Source of the DNA: Chrysogorgia sp. JL179-B06
Lineage: Eukaryota > Cnidaria > Anthozoa > Scleralcyonacea > Chrysogorgiidae
Length of the DNA: 64,000 bases
Reading direction: 5' to 3'
Assembly (NCBI GenBank): GCA_035772405.1
Contig: JAYKKM010000032.1
Span: 1,766,501 to 1,830,500 of the forward strand
A program made the translations under genes and the position numbers. The notes under the pieces are model-generated. The model saw only the letters and a program-made list of their open reading frames with translations, did no database searches and was not told the DNA's origin. Below are positions 41,154 through 52,505 of the stretch, piece by piece (positions within the stretch are counted from its first letter, which is position 1; each line of letters starts with the position of its first letter).

Positions 41154-44100
41154 GAGTTTAATCAATACTACATATGTTATGATAAACGAACTAAAGGCGA
41201 GCTGCACATATTACACTATTAAGGTAGGAAATATGAAAATATCAGTAATTAAACATTTACAATTAGATATTTATAAATTACCATACAATTAGAAAATTAT
41301 TAGGCAATACCGTGACAATCCTCATTCTGCCAATGAATAGCAAGCCTGATTTGCAGCCAGTGGAATTTTGCGCGCGGAGCAGGATTTCCTACATGCACGA
41401 GAGCTCACAAACAAAGGAAATTCCTCTCCACGTGCAAAATTCAAATGACTGGAAATACGCCCCCCCCCCCCGCGGGTGCAGAGATAAGACCTGGGAACGA
41501 GGTTGCTGGAAAGCAGGCGTAAGAGGTTACTCTAATCCTAACCCTAATCCTAATCCTAAAGGTAAAATATGGTGGGAGACTATATGTATTGTTACCATGA
41601 AGTATATTCCGGTTACTGTCGTGGTAATAGAAGAGTTCCAAAAAAGTTGAGCAGATTCATTTCTTCACATTGAAAAATTAGCTTGATTGTGGTTTGATGA
41701 AGTTCCTTGAAGAGCTTCCTCCTTTGTACTTGATTGATTTTTAGTTTTCGACTCAGAATCGTCAATTAGTAAATTAGTAAAACTAATCAAATGCAAAACA
41801 GGAAGTTTTTAACGAATTTCATTAAACCACGATCAACCCAATTTATCAGTGTTCATGGACACTATCTTCGCGCATTTGTACGCCTTCGAAGCGCTGGATC
41901 TGTACCCTGCAGATTTTTTGCAATAAAATCCGTGTATATTTCTTCCATTCGAACAACGTCTTACCAATATAAAATGTTTTTAAGTCGAGGGCGTAGCCCG
42001 AGTGTTTTAGATCTGATAAAACACGTGCTGCGGGTTTATTAAACGGCTTCAAAAACGACCCATTTGATAAGTTTGTTGGCGTAGTAATTTTGAAAATCAA
42101 TGTTGTCTAAGCCGAGAAAATCAAGGATAGAAAATCAAGTTTTGCTGAATACATAGAGACTGAAAGATAAGCAATCTGCTCAGCAAGCTCCGTATTGTAA
42201 GATAAGCTTCGCAAGCTCCTTAGAGTAAGATGAAGGTATAAAACGCGAAGATCTTTTTATTTCTTGTTGCAGATAAGGCCCGTATTTAACAACTCTTGGT
42301 GCAGTGTGTGTACTCATGTTTGTAGCAAGTTTTCCAAAGGGGGACTTTTTTCAGAATCTTTTAAATTTCGACTAAAAAATATGCCTACAGGTGAGAGAGA
42401 AAAAAATAAATAAACGTGATAAATGTTATATTAATAGTCCTGATCTTCATTGTCATCCTTATCCTGCAGGTCCTTCTAATCAGCCTTGTGATCAATCGCC
42501 GTGCTTATTAATTTCCATCCTTAATTTTCCTCATTCTTGTCTTTATCTTGCCCTCTTTCTTATCTTAGTTTCACCCCCATCTTCGCATTCATCACAATCC
42601 TCTCTTTTTCCTAATATATAATTATCTTTATCATAATTCGTATTCCTCATTTCACACCTACTGTAGTCCATATGTTGTTGTTGTTGTAAATTATATTATT
42701 TTTTAATTTTTACGTCAATTGTCAATGGAGAACTCCAGTTAGAAATTAAATCAAACATTTTGTTTATTTATTTCGTTTAGTTGGTAAAAAAGATCTACAC
42801 CCATTGAATAACTTGCTAAAATCTTTAGTTGTGGTTGTTAGTGTTCTCTTTCTTTGCGTATTAATTTTTGCTGTGGTTCGATATCGCAAAGTAGGTAAGA
42901 GGAAAGTTTTGTTTTCTCTTTTTCTGATTTATTTCATTTTGAGGAACTTTTACTCCCAACTAGTAAGCGAGTACTTTGTCTTTGGTAGCAATGCCTGTGT
43001 CGCATGACATAACGTAACTGAAAATAACGGTTCTTTGAAGCGTAACAACTTATCAGAAACCATTTGTTTATAGTCAACTCGCCATTATAGTTTTCTTACG
43101 TAGCTGATACTAATCGTAAAGTCTAAGTTTACTTAATCTCTAATTATCGATTTTTATCATTTTGCTGATTGAAGTCCAACGAAGAAAGGAAGAGACAAAA
43201 ACAATTCTAAAGAGAAACCAAGGTAACGTCAATAGCACGTTGTCGAGATGACGTCAGTGCCAATGTTTGTCCGCATTTACCCATAATTCTTGCGGCCATA
43301 ACAAAAGAAAATAACAATCATTTGTGAGTCAAATTTATTTTGTTTGTCCTCATTTTGAGCTATTAATAGCAGCCTCTTAAAGAGCTATTAGAGGTAGCTC
43401 ATTACATATTTACGAATATTAATTTAGTTTGGCTTTTATAAAATGCAAGTTTGTTGTTACTTTTATTTACTTATTTGACGAATATTTATACAGGATTATC
43501 ACTTATGAATCGGCTATATAAAAAATGACCAAGGGAGAAACCAATGTAAACCAATAAATTCCGATAGTAAACTAATTAATCAAACCGTTGTTTATAAAAT
43601 AAAACTTTAACTATTCAATAATTCACTCAGAAATAAGAAGTAAAACCAAAGAAATGGATACTTAATTAGAAGTTGCAAATCGGATACAACATCGTCCTGA
43701 TTTACATAAACTTTTCTTCCATTTACTCAGCTAAAATAGCTTGAATCACCAAAATAGTCGGTAAATGTGTCTACTTAGATACATTTATAGTTTATTGTCT
43801 TGTATATCCTATACAGCTCGGTCTTTGTTCTTTCTTAAACTAAACTAAACTAAACTAAACTAAACTAAACTAAACTAAACTAAACTAAACTAAACTAAAC
43901 TAAACTAAACTAAACTAAACTAAACTAAACTAAACTAAACTAAACTAAACTAAACTAAACTAAACTAAACACTAGAGTTGAGTGTTGACAATAACGCTAC
44001 CACAAGGTTTGTTGTTGCAACGTTGCTGTTTAACTAGCCTATGTTGACGTTAAATCTAGAATTTTGACCACAACTACTCCCCAGTTTTAGTCACTGCCAT

Positions 44101-45468
44101 TATTTCAAGTGAAGGTTTTCCATTTACAGTTAACGAAGTGTTCATTGCTCATAGCAGCCATTGTGTGGAATGTAAAAATTTAACAGTTGCCGTGGCAACG
44201 TATCTTAACTTGACTGGCCACTGTAAATGTTTTGTGGACTTGTGTTCATTACCAAATGAATGGTCGTCTGGGAGAACGCAATATTACGAGAATGAAATAA
44301 AAAAGCGCGAAAAAGTAATCATACTGTGTACAGTAAATGAAGACACAGAAACTGTTCAAGGAAATCCTGCAGGTTAGAGAAAACTAAATAATCTTATGTA
44401 CAGTATAAATATTTTTAACATTACATATGCCCATTGCCTATGATGATAATTTGCTTGGCAGTATATTCATTTCTATGCATTTTAGAATCAATTAAATTAT
44501 TTGCTGAACATCAATGATAGAATGGCATATGTATAGAATAATGTATTATACTGTACATACTCTTATGAAGCTGTATGTATTTCGTTGTATGTATTTTTAT
44601 TGTATTTTCGACTCATGAAAAGATCGACGTTTGACCCGGAGTTCATCTTCATTGAGTTATTCGCTGTCAAAGTTACTGGATGTGATGTCACAAGAGGCAT
44701 TCCAAATAAGTTTTCTTTTGTTACTTGCCACAAAAATGCCTCTTATGACATCACATCCGATAACTTTAACAGCAAAAAGTCCATGAAGATGAAATTTTAG
44801 GCTGACAAGATGTATTATGATTGTTCTCAGGAAGACCCAATTGTTACGAATATGTAAAATCCCCAAACGTGAGATAGGCACTTTAAGTGATTAATCAGAA
44901 TTACTCTTGGGACTAAAAGGATTATTCATTCTCTTTGTTTTGCATGAGTAATTTTATTGTTTTGAATGACGTCATCGTTGAGGTTGCAGTCGCAGATCAT
45001 TCTATTCACCGGATAAGTTACTGCTGTTTGAATAACCGCGGGCCCCAGATGGATAGCTTCATGCATTGTATGCTTCCAATATATAACTGGAATACTTTTT
45101 TCATATATTATTTTGGATTATTTTTAGTGAGAAACTTTGTCTACCAGATGAATCTTATCCGATCCGAAATTTTGGCCAACTGCACAACAACAAAGTTTAT
45201 ACCAGTTTTCATGGACTTCTCTTCAGATTGCGACGTTCCGTGTTTTTTAAGGAACACAAAATCTTTCTCACTGCCGTCACAGTTGATGGAGCTTTTGTTC
45301 TACATCATTGAGCAACCTCTGTGCAAACCAGTTCCTTTGTTGCCTGTGGTATTACTGGAAGAAGACAGCAATTTATTAGAACAAAAGAAAATTATTGAAG
45401 CTATAATCAGAGAATTGAAGAACAAGCATCACAAAACCAAAAATAATAACTCTATTATGAAGGTATAG
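32452..45468 (+). CDS. Interleukin-17-receptor-like gene with SEFIR domain (multi-exon, start not found)
   Basis: Plus-strand exons with good GT-AG borders and mostly matching phase 1 ends: 32452-32743 (Ig domain), 33371-33415, 36054-36203, 37480-37568, 38497-38638, 39335-39370, 39456-39625, 42355-42390, 42781-42894 (transmembrane), 44130-44372 and 45128-45468 (SEFIR). An exon between 39625 (phase 0) and 42355 (phase 1) seems to be missing from my list, and the signal-peptide exon was not found. The order Ig, fibronectin-III-like, transmembrane, SEFIR fits IL-17 receptors, most like IL17RD. The known role is a cytokine receptor at the plasma membrane that recruits Act1-type adaptors through SEFIR-SEFIR contacts. 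Introns are rich in transposon debris. Confidence 0.75.
33371..33415 (+). CDS. Exon: short linker of the receptor gene
   Basis: 45 bp between ATTCTAG and GTACGT. Phases 1 and 1 match both neighbours, and the encoded text (REDNDCGSPQEKL) has one Cys. Supported by phase only. Confidence 0.45.
33874..34500 (-). pseudogene. Non-LTR retrotransposon reverse transcriptase remnant
   Basis: Minus-strand text includes INLDMSKA (motif A region, near 34400), SYLTNRRHRVTVLDASSDTL, PVTSGVPQGLLLGP (motif B) and RIYKRATKFIL from the C-terminal region. The part with motif C is missing because of an internal deletion, and other frame breaks exist. It is a dead LINE fragment of jockey/CR1-like type in a receptor-gene intron. 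Confidence 0.75.
36054..36203 (+). CDS. Exon: receptor ectodomain, first fibronectin-III-like part
   Basis: Acceptor TTTTGTAG and donor GCAG|GTAGGA. It is 150 bp, phase 1 at both ends, and encodes HPISFPNCKSF and LSLKVEWKVPKAG, a beta-strand pattern with the FN3-type Trp. Confidence 0.6.
36385..36470 (-). repeat. tRNA-like sequence, probable SINE head or tRNA pseudogene
   Basis: Read on the minus strand: A-box-like TGGTCTAGTGATTA and B-box GGTTCAAATCC in the right order and spacing. The acceptor arms do not pair well, so a functional tRNA is unlikely. Confidence 0.45.
36815..36950 (-). repeat. Second tRNA-like sequence, probable SINE fragment
   Basis: The minus strand has a perfect B-box GGTTCGAGTCC (near 36880) and a weak A-box. 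No good cloverleaf was found. Confidence 0.4.
37480..37568 (+). CDS. Exon: receptor ectodomain
   Basis: Acceptor GTTTCAG and donor CAG|GTAGGA, phase 1 to 0. Encodes IWGWQVMIVDLKVG and CVQINKQ, a beta-rich segment. An alternative donor at 37594 would break phase with the next exon. Confidence 0.5.
38497..38638 (+). CDS. Exon: receptor ectodomain, FN3-like strand region
   Basis: Acceptor TTTTACAG and donor AAAG|GTGAGT, phase 0 to 1. FYTFHNIHYGTVIKVTVQSLP resembles the F and G strands of a fibronectin-III domain. Confidence 0.6.
39335..39370 (+). CDS. Exon: mini-exon of the receptor gene
   Basis: 36 bp between TTTGTTTAG and GTAAGT, phase 1 to 1, encoding a Cys-containing linker (CHFFPDTLCC). 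Supported by phase and splice sites only. Confidence 0.4.
39456..39625 (+). CDS. Exon: second fibronectin-III-like domain, first half
   Basis: Acceptor TGCTGTTAG and donor CCTG|GTAAGG. SSVVVTWPGLGDAN and SYDVFYKSY are the B and C strands of an FN3 fold with its core Trp. Confidence 0.7.
41527..41562 (+). repeat. Telomere-like CTAACC / CTAATC repeats
   Basis: Five to six units of CCTAA(C/T), beside a C11 run at 41460. Short interstitial repeat; its origin is unclear. Confidence 0.6.
42355..42390 (+). CDS. Exon: end of FN3-like domain
   Basis: Acceptor TTTTTTCAG and donor ACAG|GTGAGA, 36 bp, phase 1 to 1. SFKFRLKNMPT reads like the last strands of an FN3 domain. Confidence 0.45.
42781..42894 (+). 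CDS. Exon: transmembrane helix
   Basis: Acceptor TTCGTTTAG and donor GTAG|GTAAGA, phase 1 to 1. SLVVVVSVLFLCVLIFAVV is a clear membrane helix followed by a basic stop-transfer RYRKVGKR. Confidence 0.75.
43837..43971 (+). repeat. (TAAAC)n microsatellite
   Basis: About 26 perfect tandem copies of the 5-bp unit CTAAA/TAAAC in the intron before the first SEFIR exon. Confidence 0.95.
44130..44372 (+). CDS. Exon: SEFIR domain, first half
   Basis: Acceptor CATTTACAG and donor GCAG|GTTAGA, phase 1 to 1. NEVFIAHSSHCVECKNL, CFVDLCSLPNEW, GRTQYYENEIKKREKVIIL match the SEFIR/TIR-like signalling core of IL-17 receptors. Confidence 0.8.
44640..44800. repeat. Palindromic element, arms of about 63 bp
   Basis: ACTGGATGTGATGTCACAAG near 44676 is mirrored by TATGACATCACATCCGATAA near 44744; arms extend to CATCTTCAT/ATGAAGATG. 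Located in the SEFIR intron. Probably a MITE. Confidence 0.65.
45128..45468 (+). CDS. Exon: SEFIR domain, second half, and stop
   Basis: Acceptor ATTTTTAG before 45128; TAG at 45466-45468. TTTKFIPVFMDFSSDCDVPCF and LPSQLMELLFYIIEQPL continue the SEFIR fold, then a charged Lys/Asn tail. The 3' UTR is not defined. Confidence 0.78.
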
Positions 45469-45599
45469 TAAGATATATTTCATTTGCAATAACGATTCCA
45501 AGGCCGTAGTAACTGGGAGGCTGGGAGCTATAACCCCCAATAATTATGAAAATTAGAATAAAGCAGTGACAAAAATCTGAAAATGGACAGAAAACAATG

Positions 45600-45990
45600 T
45601 TAAAGGACATTGGCAACAAAAATTAAGTTTGTCTAATATGAAAGAATTACTCGTAAAATGTTAGAATAAACAACTTTTCCGTATTTTACTTCGTTTTTGA
45701 AATATTTCAGTTTGTTTGATATGTAAATGAGATGATCTCTGACGTCAGGTGCAGGGTGGAAACGTTTCACTCATTAAAACATTTTTACATCCTTTATCTT
45801 CAAGTTTGTTTAACAAATTTACTTGAAAATGTGCGTATAATAACTCCTCATGATAATGAACGTTGTAAATTTAGCAATCACTGAGATATAAGACTTTTTT
45901 AATGTGTGAAAATTCTCTATTCGAAAAGTTGTAAAAGGTGTTACTCTATCATTGTACGAGTTCTTTCATATTAGACAAACATAATTTGTC
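45600..45990. mobile_element. MITE with inverted ends, same family as 31577-32333
   Basis: AATTAAGTTTGTCTAATATG near 45620 is mirrored by CATATTAGACAAACATAATT near 45967. No coding capacity. Confidence 0.6.
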
Positions 45991-46751
45991 GACCTCTACT
46001 CCTGCCTTGCCCTGCGTGTAGCGATCTTTTCTCCAGTTTTTCAATGTTAAAAGCATGGACAAAACACAGTTTTGTATTTGTTATTTTAAGACGTTGTTTT
46101 ATGCCACGAAATCGCCCAGTTCCTTAAACATGCAATCTGTCCTAGGGACTGGATCCGAATAAAGCTCTAAAATGTGTTGATTATGTCAAGATAAACATTT
46201 ATATTCATCTAGAAAACAGAAAGCGTGATCTAATGTAAGTATTTCAGGATCTTCAGTTTGTTCATGTAGCTTTTTAGTAATTCTGCCATCTTTACATACT
46301 TTGCAAAAATACTTGACGTCACAAAAGTGGTAACTTTTTGACTGATATAGTTGTCTACTTATATCCTATTCCAATGGCATAACGTTTTGAACGATTTTCT
46401 CTTTACCATATGTTCTATGTGCGTATTGAACATTGAAGAACATTAACTTTAAAACATAGGGCGTAGAATTTGGATCAGATCACTGCTGTCTAAATCGCGA
46501 TTCACCACATCTAGTCCTGAAACTTTTTGAAATTTATACTGGCTAGTTACTCTCCATTTAGCTATAGTTATGATTCAGAAAAAGAATGCTGACTATTTGT
46601 AATAAAAAGGACGTTTACTGCCACGGAACAACAGCTGGGTTGACAAGTAAGATGTATCAAGAATAAATGGTAGAAATTAACAGCAGTGGAAATTGAAGAA
46701 ATACAACGTACCATTGAAAAGAAGATGAAAATGGAGTATAACTAATGGAAG

Positions 46752-47990
46752 TTGAAGAAGCTAGTGGAGTTGAATGAAACTGTGGAAGGGAATCATGTTC
46801 TACCACCAGAACAAAAAGCAGGTCGTAGAGGGTGTAGAGGAAAAAAGGATCAGCTTATGATTGATAAAATTATCCTCAATAACTGCAGAAGGAGACTAAC
46901 TAATCTTACTGTATACTGGATTGATTACAAAAAGGCTTACGATATGGTCCCACATTCGTGTATCAAGTAATGTATGGATTGGTTAGGAGTTGCTAATAAT
47001 GTAAGAAGAACGTCATTGGACAATTCAACGAAATCATGGAGAGTCGAACTGACATCTGGAGGAGGAAACACTGGGCGAAGTAAAAATCAGGAGGGGGTTA
47101 TTCCAAGGAGAAGGTTTGTCACCATTGCTGTTGGTGTTAGCATTGATATACCTATGACTATGGTATTGAATGCTACACGGACAGGATACAAACTTCGGAA
47201 AAACAGAGGACGTAAAAACAGAGGACATCACCTTTTGTTCATGGATGAACTTAAACTCTATGCCAATTAGATTCAATGTGGCAGAGCTGGATTCTCTAGT
47301 CCAGACAGTAAGAGTTATTAGTGATGATATTGGCATGCAGTGTGGAATTCAGAAATGTGCAATGGTTATATGATAAGAGGAAAAGTAGTTGAGAACGAGG
47401 GTATTGACCTTCCCAATGGAGAAACCATCAAAGCATTGGAGGAAAAGCATTGGAGGAAAATGAAGGATATAAATACTGTACCTAGGTATTTTGGAATGTG
47501 ACAAGTTGAAAAGTGGTGAAATGAAAGAAATACTCAGAAATGAGTACTTCAGGAGATTGAAAAAGATCCTCAAGTCCAAATTGAATGCAGGAAATATCAT
47601 TAAGGCAATCAACTCCGGGCCGTATCGTGAGTTATAAGGTATGGAACAGGGAAAAGCTACAACCACCATATTGACAAGGAAACCAGAGTATTGGAGAACG
47701 AGGAAGTGAAAATCTTATGGGATTTTACCATCCAGACTGAAAAGAAACTAGAGTACAACAAACCAGATCTAGTTATACTGACAAGGAAGGAGAAGACCGC
47801 CTGCATAGTGGACGTAGGTTGCCCGTTTGACACAAGGGTTAAAGAGAAGGAAAGAACAAAGATAGTGAAATATACAGACCTTAACTATGAGTTACCAAAG
47901 GTGTGGAAAGGGGAAGTGACCAAGGTATCTATCCTGCCTGTCATCATAGGTACTTTGGTAACGATGTGCAAGATAACCTGGACAAGCTGA
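46752..47990 (+). pseudogene. Remnant retrotransposon with RT and restriction-like endonuclease pieces
   Basis: Positions 46752-46970 encode [19 protein letters not shown] and [16 protein letters not shown], an RT motif A region. Positions 47691-47990 encode EVKILWDFTIQTEKKLEYNK, PDLVILTRKEKTACIVDVGC and WKGEVTKVSILPVIIG, the C-terminal endonuclease-like domain of some non-LTR elements. Frames change and stops occur between the pieces, so it is dead. A diverged second copy of the 3' end lies at about 49100-49181, continuing after 49845. Confidence 0.75.
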
Positions 47991-48234
47991 AAATAGACAG
48001 TAAGGCAGGAAATCTCCAGAAGATCGGATTACTAGGAATCCTGAGGAATGTCCTGGATTCGTAACCTCCCATCGGTATGCTACGGGAAGTAGCATCATGT
48101 CAGGTGTAACTGGTGTAAGACCGAGTAAATGTGGAAATAGTAATAATAATAATAATTAGATGTGTGAAGTTGATCGCCCAGGTTGTTGTGGTCTTGAGAA
48201 AGACTATTGTTGGTGACTGAATAAAACGTGTTTG

Positions 48235-48235
<1 letters not shown>

Positions 48236-48290
<55 letters not shown>
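48236..48290 (+). repeat. (AT)n microsatellite
   Basis: Nearly pure AT dinucleotides with one interruption. Confidence 0.95.
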
Positions 48291-48291
<1 letters not shown>

Positions 48292-48377
48292 AAAGTAGAG
48301 TGCTGCGTAGACAGTGTTTTGAATATATAGCAAAGTGAAAAGGTGGTAAACTGCCAAGAATTTAGTGACGAGATACT

Positions 48378-48404
48378 GACGTTTCGAGCGGAGCCCTTCA
48401 TCAG
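48378..48404 (-). ncRNA. Hammerhead ribozyme motif (minus arm)
   Basis: Mirror of 48429-48455: TCATCAG at 48398-48404, GTTTC at 48381-48385 and GAC at 48378-48380 on the plus strand. Confidence 0.62.
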
Positions 48405-48428
48405 AGTAAGACCATAGTAGATCTTACT

Positions 48429-48455
48429 CTGATGAAGGGCTCCGCTCGAAACGTC
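48429..48455 (+). ncRNA. Hammerhead ribozyme motif (plus arm)
   Basis: CTGATGA at 48429-48435, a stem II of GGGC/GCTC with a short loop, GAAAC at 48448-48452, then GTC at 48453-48455. Order and spacing fit the type I hammerhead core of Penelope-like elements. The opposite arm has the mirror motif. Confidence 0.65.
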
Positions 48456-48502
48456 AGTATCTCGTCACTAAATTCTTGGCAGTTTACCACCTTTTCACTT
48501 TG

Positions 48503-48717
<215 letters not shown>

Positions 48718-49058
48718 GATAACAAATATGTCGTGATACGACATACGAAACAAATATGTCGTGAATAAAGTTCTTATGAGGTAACTCAAACTTGTGTTTT
48801 CATGTTATATATATATATATATAGTTCATTACATTATCGTTTGTTTGCGTCTTAATTAGTGTGAGTGGGTGTTGCGTCATTCGTTAAGCGTGGGCCAATA
48901 TTGTTCGTCATCGGTTGTTTGTGTCATAATCAATGTGGGTGGGTGTTGCGTCATAGATTTATTGTTCCTCACCAACAATAGTCTTTCTCAAGACTACAAC
49001 AACCTGGACGACCAACTTCACACATCTAATGATACTCCTACGGTTCAAACCATTTACT

Positions 49059-49090
<32 letters not shown>

Positions 49091-49181
49091 CACGGATTTT
49101 AAATATAAGATATTGAAATGTTGGAAGGGTGAAGTAGAGAAAGTGCTGATAGTACCAATCATCATTGTTGCCCTTGCATTG

Positions 49182-49836
49182 CAGTGCCGGATTAACCATG
49201 TGGCAGAAGTGGCATATGCCACGGGCCTCGCGCTTTTGGGGGCCTCGCGCTTTTAGGGGCCCCGCCGTTTTAAGGGCCCCGCCCCTGAAACCCCTAAATG
49301 CGCGGGGCCCCTAAATGCGCGAGGCCCTTAAAAGCGCTGAGCCTCTAAAAGAGCGGGCCCCTAAAAGAGCGGGGGCCCTAAAAGACCGATCTTTTAGGGG
49401 GCCCTCTTTAAGGGCCCCGCGCATTTAGGGGCCCCGCGCATTTAGGGGCCTCGCGCATTTAGGAGCCCCGCTCTTTTAGCCCCCCCCCCCCCCCGCGCTT
49501 TCTGATAGCCTTTTTTCTATTGGCTTCCAGCGCGGGGCCCAAACGAAAGTACAGGAGGTCCGATGATAAATTTTAGGGAGGTCCGATGGCGGCAGAAATT
49601 TACCGATCCCAACGTTTATAAAATATATTATTATATATATTATTTTATATATTATTATTATATATTTATATATTTATTTATTATTTGTCTTTGGGGGAGA
49701 AAACTGAAAACGATTTTTTTTAATCTTTTGTGTCTTGGAATTTATTTAGTTAGGTGTTCATAACGTTGGGGGGGGGGGGGGGTGGCCTCGCGCTAAAAAT
49801 ATGCCACAGGCCTCGCGCAACGTTAATCCGGCCCTG
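49182..49836. mobile_element. hAT-type non-autonomous element, 655 bp
   Basis: Begins CAGTGCCGGATTAAC and ends GTTAATCCGGCCCTG (inverted, one mismatch). It is flanked by an 8-bp duplication with one mismatch, TTGCATTG (49174-49181) and TTGGATTG (49837-49844). The interior is GC-rich (many GGGGCC(C/T)CGCGC blocks), then AT-rich. It splits a retrotransposon remnant. Confidence 0.85.
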
Positions 49837-50641
49837 TTGGATTGTTAACCATAAATCTAACTATTAATCTTAAGAAAATCTACTTCATGCCAGGGATAGA
49901 ACTATTACAGAAAACCTGCCTGTTGGGAACAGCCAGGGTCTTAAGAAAAGTATGTACTGGACTGTTGAGTTAAACTAAATATTGAGCTAAGGACAAAAGT
50001 ATAGATACAGTTTGCAATAATAATAATAATAAAGACGTTTTAGAAGCATTATGCAATAGTCTTTCATTATAAAATCAAAACTACGACATGTATAATCAAA
50101 AACTATTAATTAAATGATAACTACAAAAACTATTAATTATGTGACTTAAAAGTGCTGACTTAAAACTACTTAAACAGTCAGTGCTCCTAATTTGCTCTAG
50201 TAATGAATTCCAGAGTTTTGTAGTGGCAACATGTTCTGTCTCCATGAGTAACGGTATTCGATTTTGGCACAAATATGGTTATATCCCCAAGCAGGGTTAT
50301 ATCGAATCAGTAAAGAGACTTATATTATTATCATCTTCTATATATTATTATCTTCAGACAGGAGTAGTGGTACACACAATTTAACAATATTTCTGCGAAT
50401 TCTTAAATTATTGTAAGTGTTTTACAATTAAGTGTTTCACCCCAGCCCCCGGTTGCTACGGCCCTGCAAAATACGGCCCTGCAAAATATGGCCCTGCAAA
50501 AATGTAGTCCTGGAAAATATCACATGACATGCATCGTACGTCATTACACGACATAAACTGTTGCTACACATCACATTACCCGCGTCACATCATGCTATGA
50601 CATATCACATAATCACACACGTCACATCACACACGTCAGGT

Positions 50642-51382
50642 CAGGGGCGTAGGAAGCTTTCTAAACTTGGGGGGGCCCGACCAAAGCAAAATTTTCGTTG
50701 TACCTGTCAGTGGCGAAGCTAGTCCCAAATGGGTGGTCATGATAACTATTAATTCGAGCAACGTTGGCTTAGGAGGCTCCGGAGTATGCCACCCGAAAAA
50801 TTTTGAAATCTAGATTCCCGCAAATGGCATTTCCTGCATTCTGAGCGGTGATTTTTCAGCTCAGAAGTTTATAAAGTTTCATATTTTGGACTGTGGTGGG
50901 CCCCAAGTAGGCCCCAAACAATGACACACCCTGCTTTCCCGCTGTGAGCAGTGGCTCCAATCACGCCGCCGCTGGGAACCACTGACAACATATATTATTG
51001 CAATGATCAGTGAGTCCGACATGGACATTCAGGACGTTTTTTTCAACCGCGGCTACCTTTTAGCCTTAATCATTCCGTGATTTCTGCCCTTCTGCTTAGT
51101 TAAAAAAGAAAGCCTACTTGTTAGTACTTTAGTTCAGTAAAACACTCGGGTTAACATTAAGATATTGTGATTATTATTTTTAATTACTTCTATGACAGTT
51201 TAACAGAACATTAATAGGAAGATGTTGTTTTCGAACTTCTACTTTCGAATTCCATTTTTTTGCTGCAATTTTTCTTTCAAATTCAATTATTATTGGGGGG
51301 GGCCGAAAGCTATCCCGGCCCCCCTTTTATAATATTGGGGGGGGCCGCGGCCCCCCCGGCCCCCCTGCTTCCTACGCCCCTG
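50642..51382. mobile_element. hAT-type non-autonomous element, 741 bp
   Basis: Begins CAGGGGCGTAGGAAGC and ends with its exact reverse complement; perfect 8-bp duplication CGTCAGGT at 50634-50641 and 51383-51390. No transposase is encoded. Confidence 0.92.
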
Positions 51383-51390
51383 CGTCAGGT

Positions 51391-52440
51391 CAAGTCACAT
51401 TAAGCAATTAATACACGTACATAATACATAGCTCTTCATGCGTCATAATACACCGTATTTTTTTAACTTTAGATTTTCTGAAAGGATTTTAATATTTTCC
51501 TCTGGTTCAAGACCTGTTCGATGGTTGTGGAGACTAAAGTGTTAGGTGTATGTCAATAGGACACATTTTATTGCTTTTCTGGAGCGATAGAAGTGGCTAT
51601 ACGTGAAATTACTATTTTAGCTGCGTCCCAATTTCGTGTTGCTTGCAAAGACCAGGTAGCTACTGCCATTTAACATCATGGCGTGGAAGGATAAATTGTT
51701 GGCTGTACTCTCTGTTGCTGAAAGAGGATGAATCATGAATGGAACTATATATGGAAAGTAAACATTTGTGGCCATGCTCTTGGGTGCTAAAAATAAATTG
51801 GAAAGGTTTTTAGATGAGCTGCTTTCCGAATTGGCTGAACCAATAAATTAGAATAGACCTATCACAAACAAAATACGGTGATGCATGAATCTATCCAAAC
51901 TAGATGAAATATTGGTTTATGTACTGTACTTATGTAATGTGTTCCACAGCATTGGATTAAAACTTCATCAATTTCTTGATATATATATATTCAATTTATA
52001 TTTAGCGGAAGTTTTACCTGTATACATACTTTAAATTGTTCAAATGTTCCTTAATGTTATTGAAAAACATTAAATTTGGTGATATTGACAAAATAATTTA
52101 TACATATATACAATAATTTATATATTTACGCTATATTTATTTTTCACTAATGTACATGTTTCGGGAAGAAATTCCCACAAGACTGTGAAGTTTGAAGAAA
52201 TTTCACAGAAGGAAACGCGAGATATGGCAGAAAGATATGAAAGATATCAAAAACTGCATATTTTAGATACATTGATGCCATGGCAACGATCGTTAAAAGG
52301 TAAATAACAACACAAAAGTAATTGCGGAAATGTTACTAATCTTAATGGAGAATGTCGTGAACTTGAATAAGTCACAATACAAGGGGGAAAAACTAGGCTT
52401 CCTTAAGCACTTTAAAGTAAATGGTTGAACCTAGGAATAT
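51391..52440. other. Host sequence with no recognised gene
   Basis: AT-rich with no supported exon. A weak plus-strand frame near 52160-52300 (EISQKETRDMAERYERYQK) looks protein-like and could be a receptor- or repeat-derived exon, but lacks clear context. Confidence 0.3.
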
Positions 52441-52465
52441 CGTAACTTTAAAAGTTACTGTCCAT

Positions 52466-52505
52466 GACCCAATGTTTCGACACTCCAATCTAGTGTCTTC
52501 GTCAG
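52466..52505 (-). ncRNA. Hammerhead ribozyme motif, minus strand
   Basis: On the minus strand: CTGACGA (52505-52499), a 6-bp stem II GACACT/AGTGTC, GAAAC (52478-52474), then a short stem and GTC (52468-52466). A related but degenerate copy lies near 32056-32095. Confidence 0.6.

Noticed and set aside
41527..41562. True telomere or internal chromosome end
   Set aside because: Only a few degenerate units, in the middle of ordinary intron-like sequence.
49200..49500. CpG-island-like promoter
   Set aside because: The GC-rich blocks are internal to a hAT-type element with clear ends and duplication and do not sit at a gene start.
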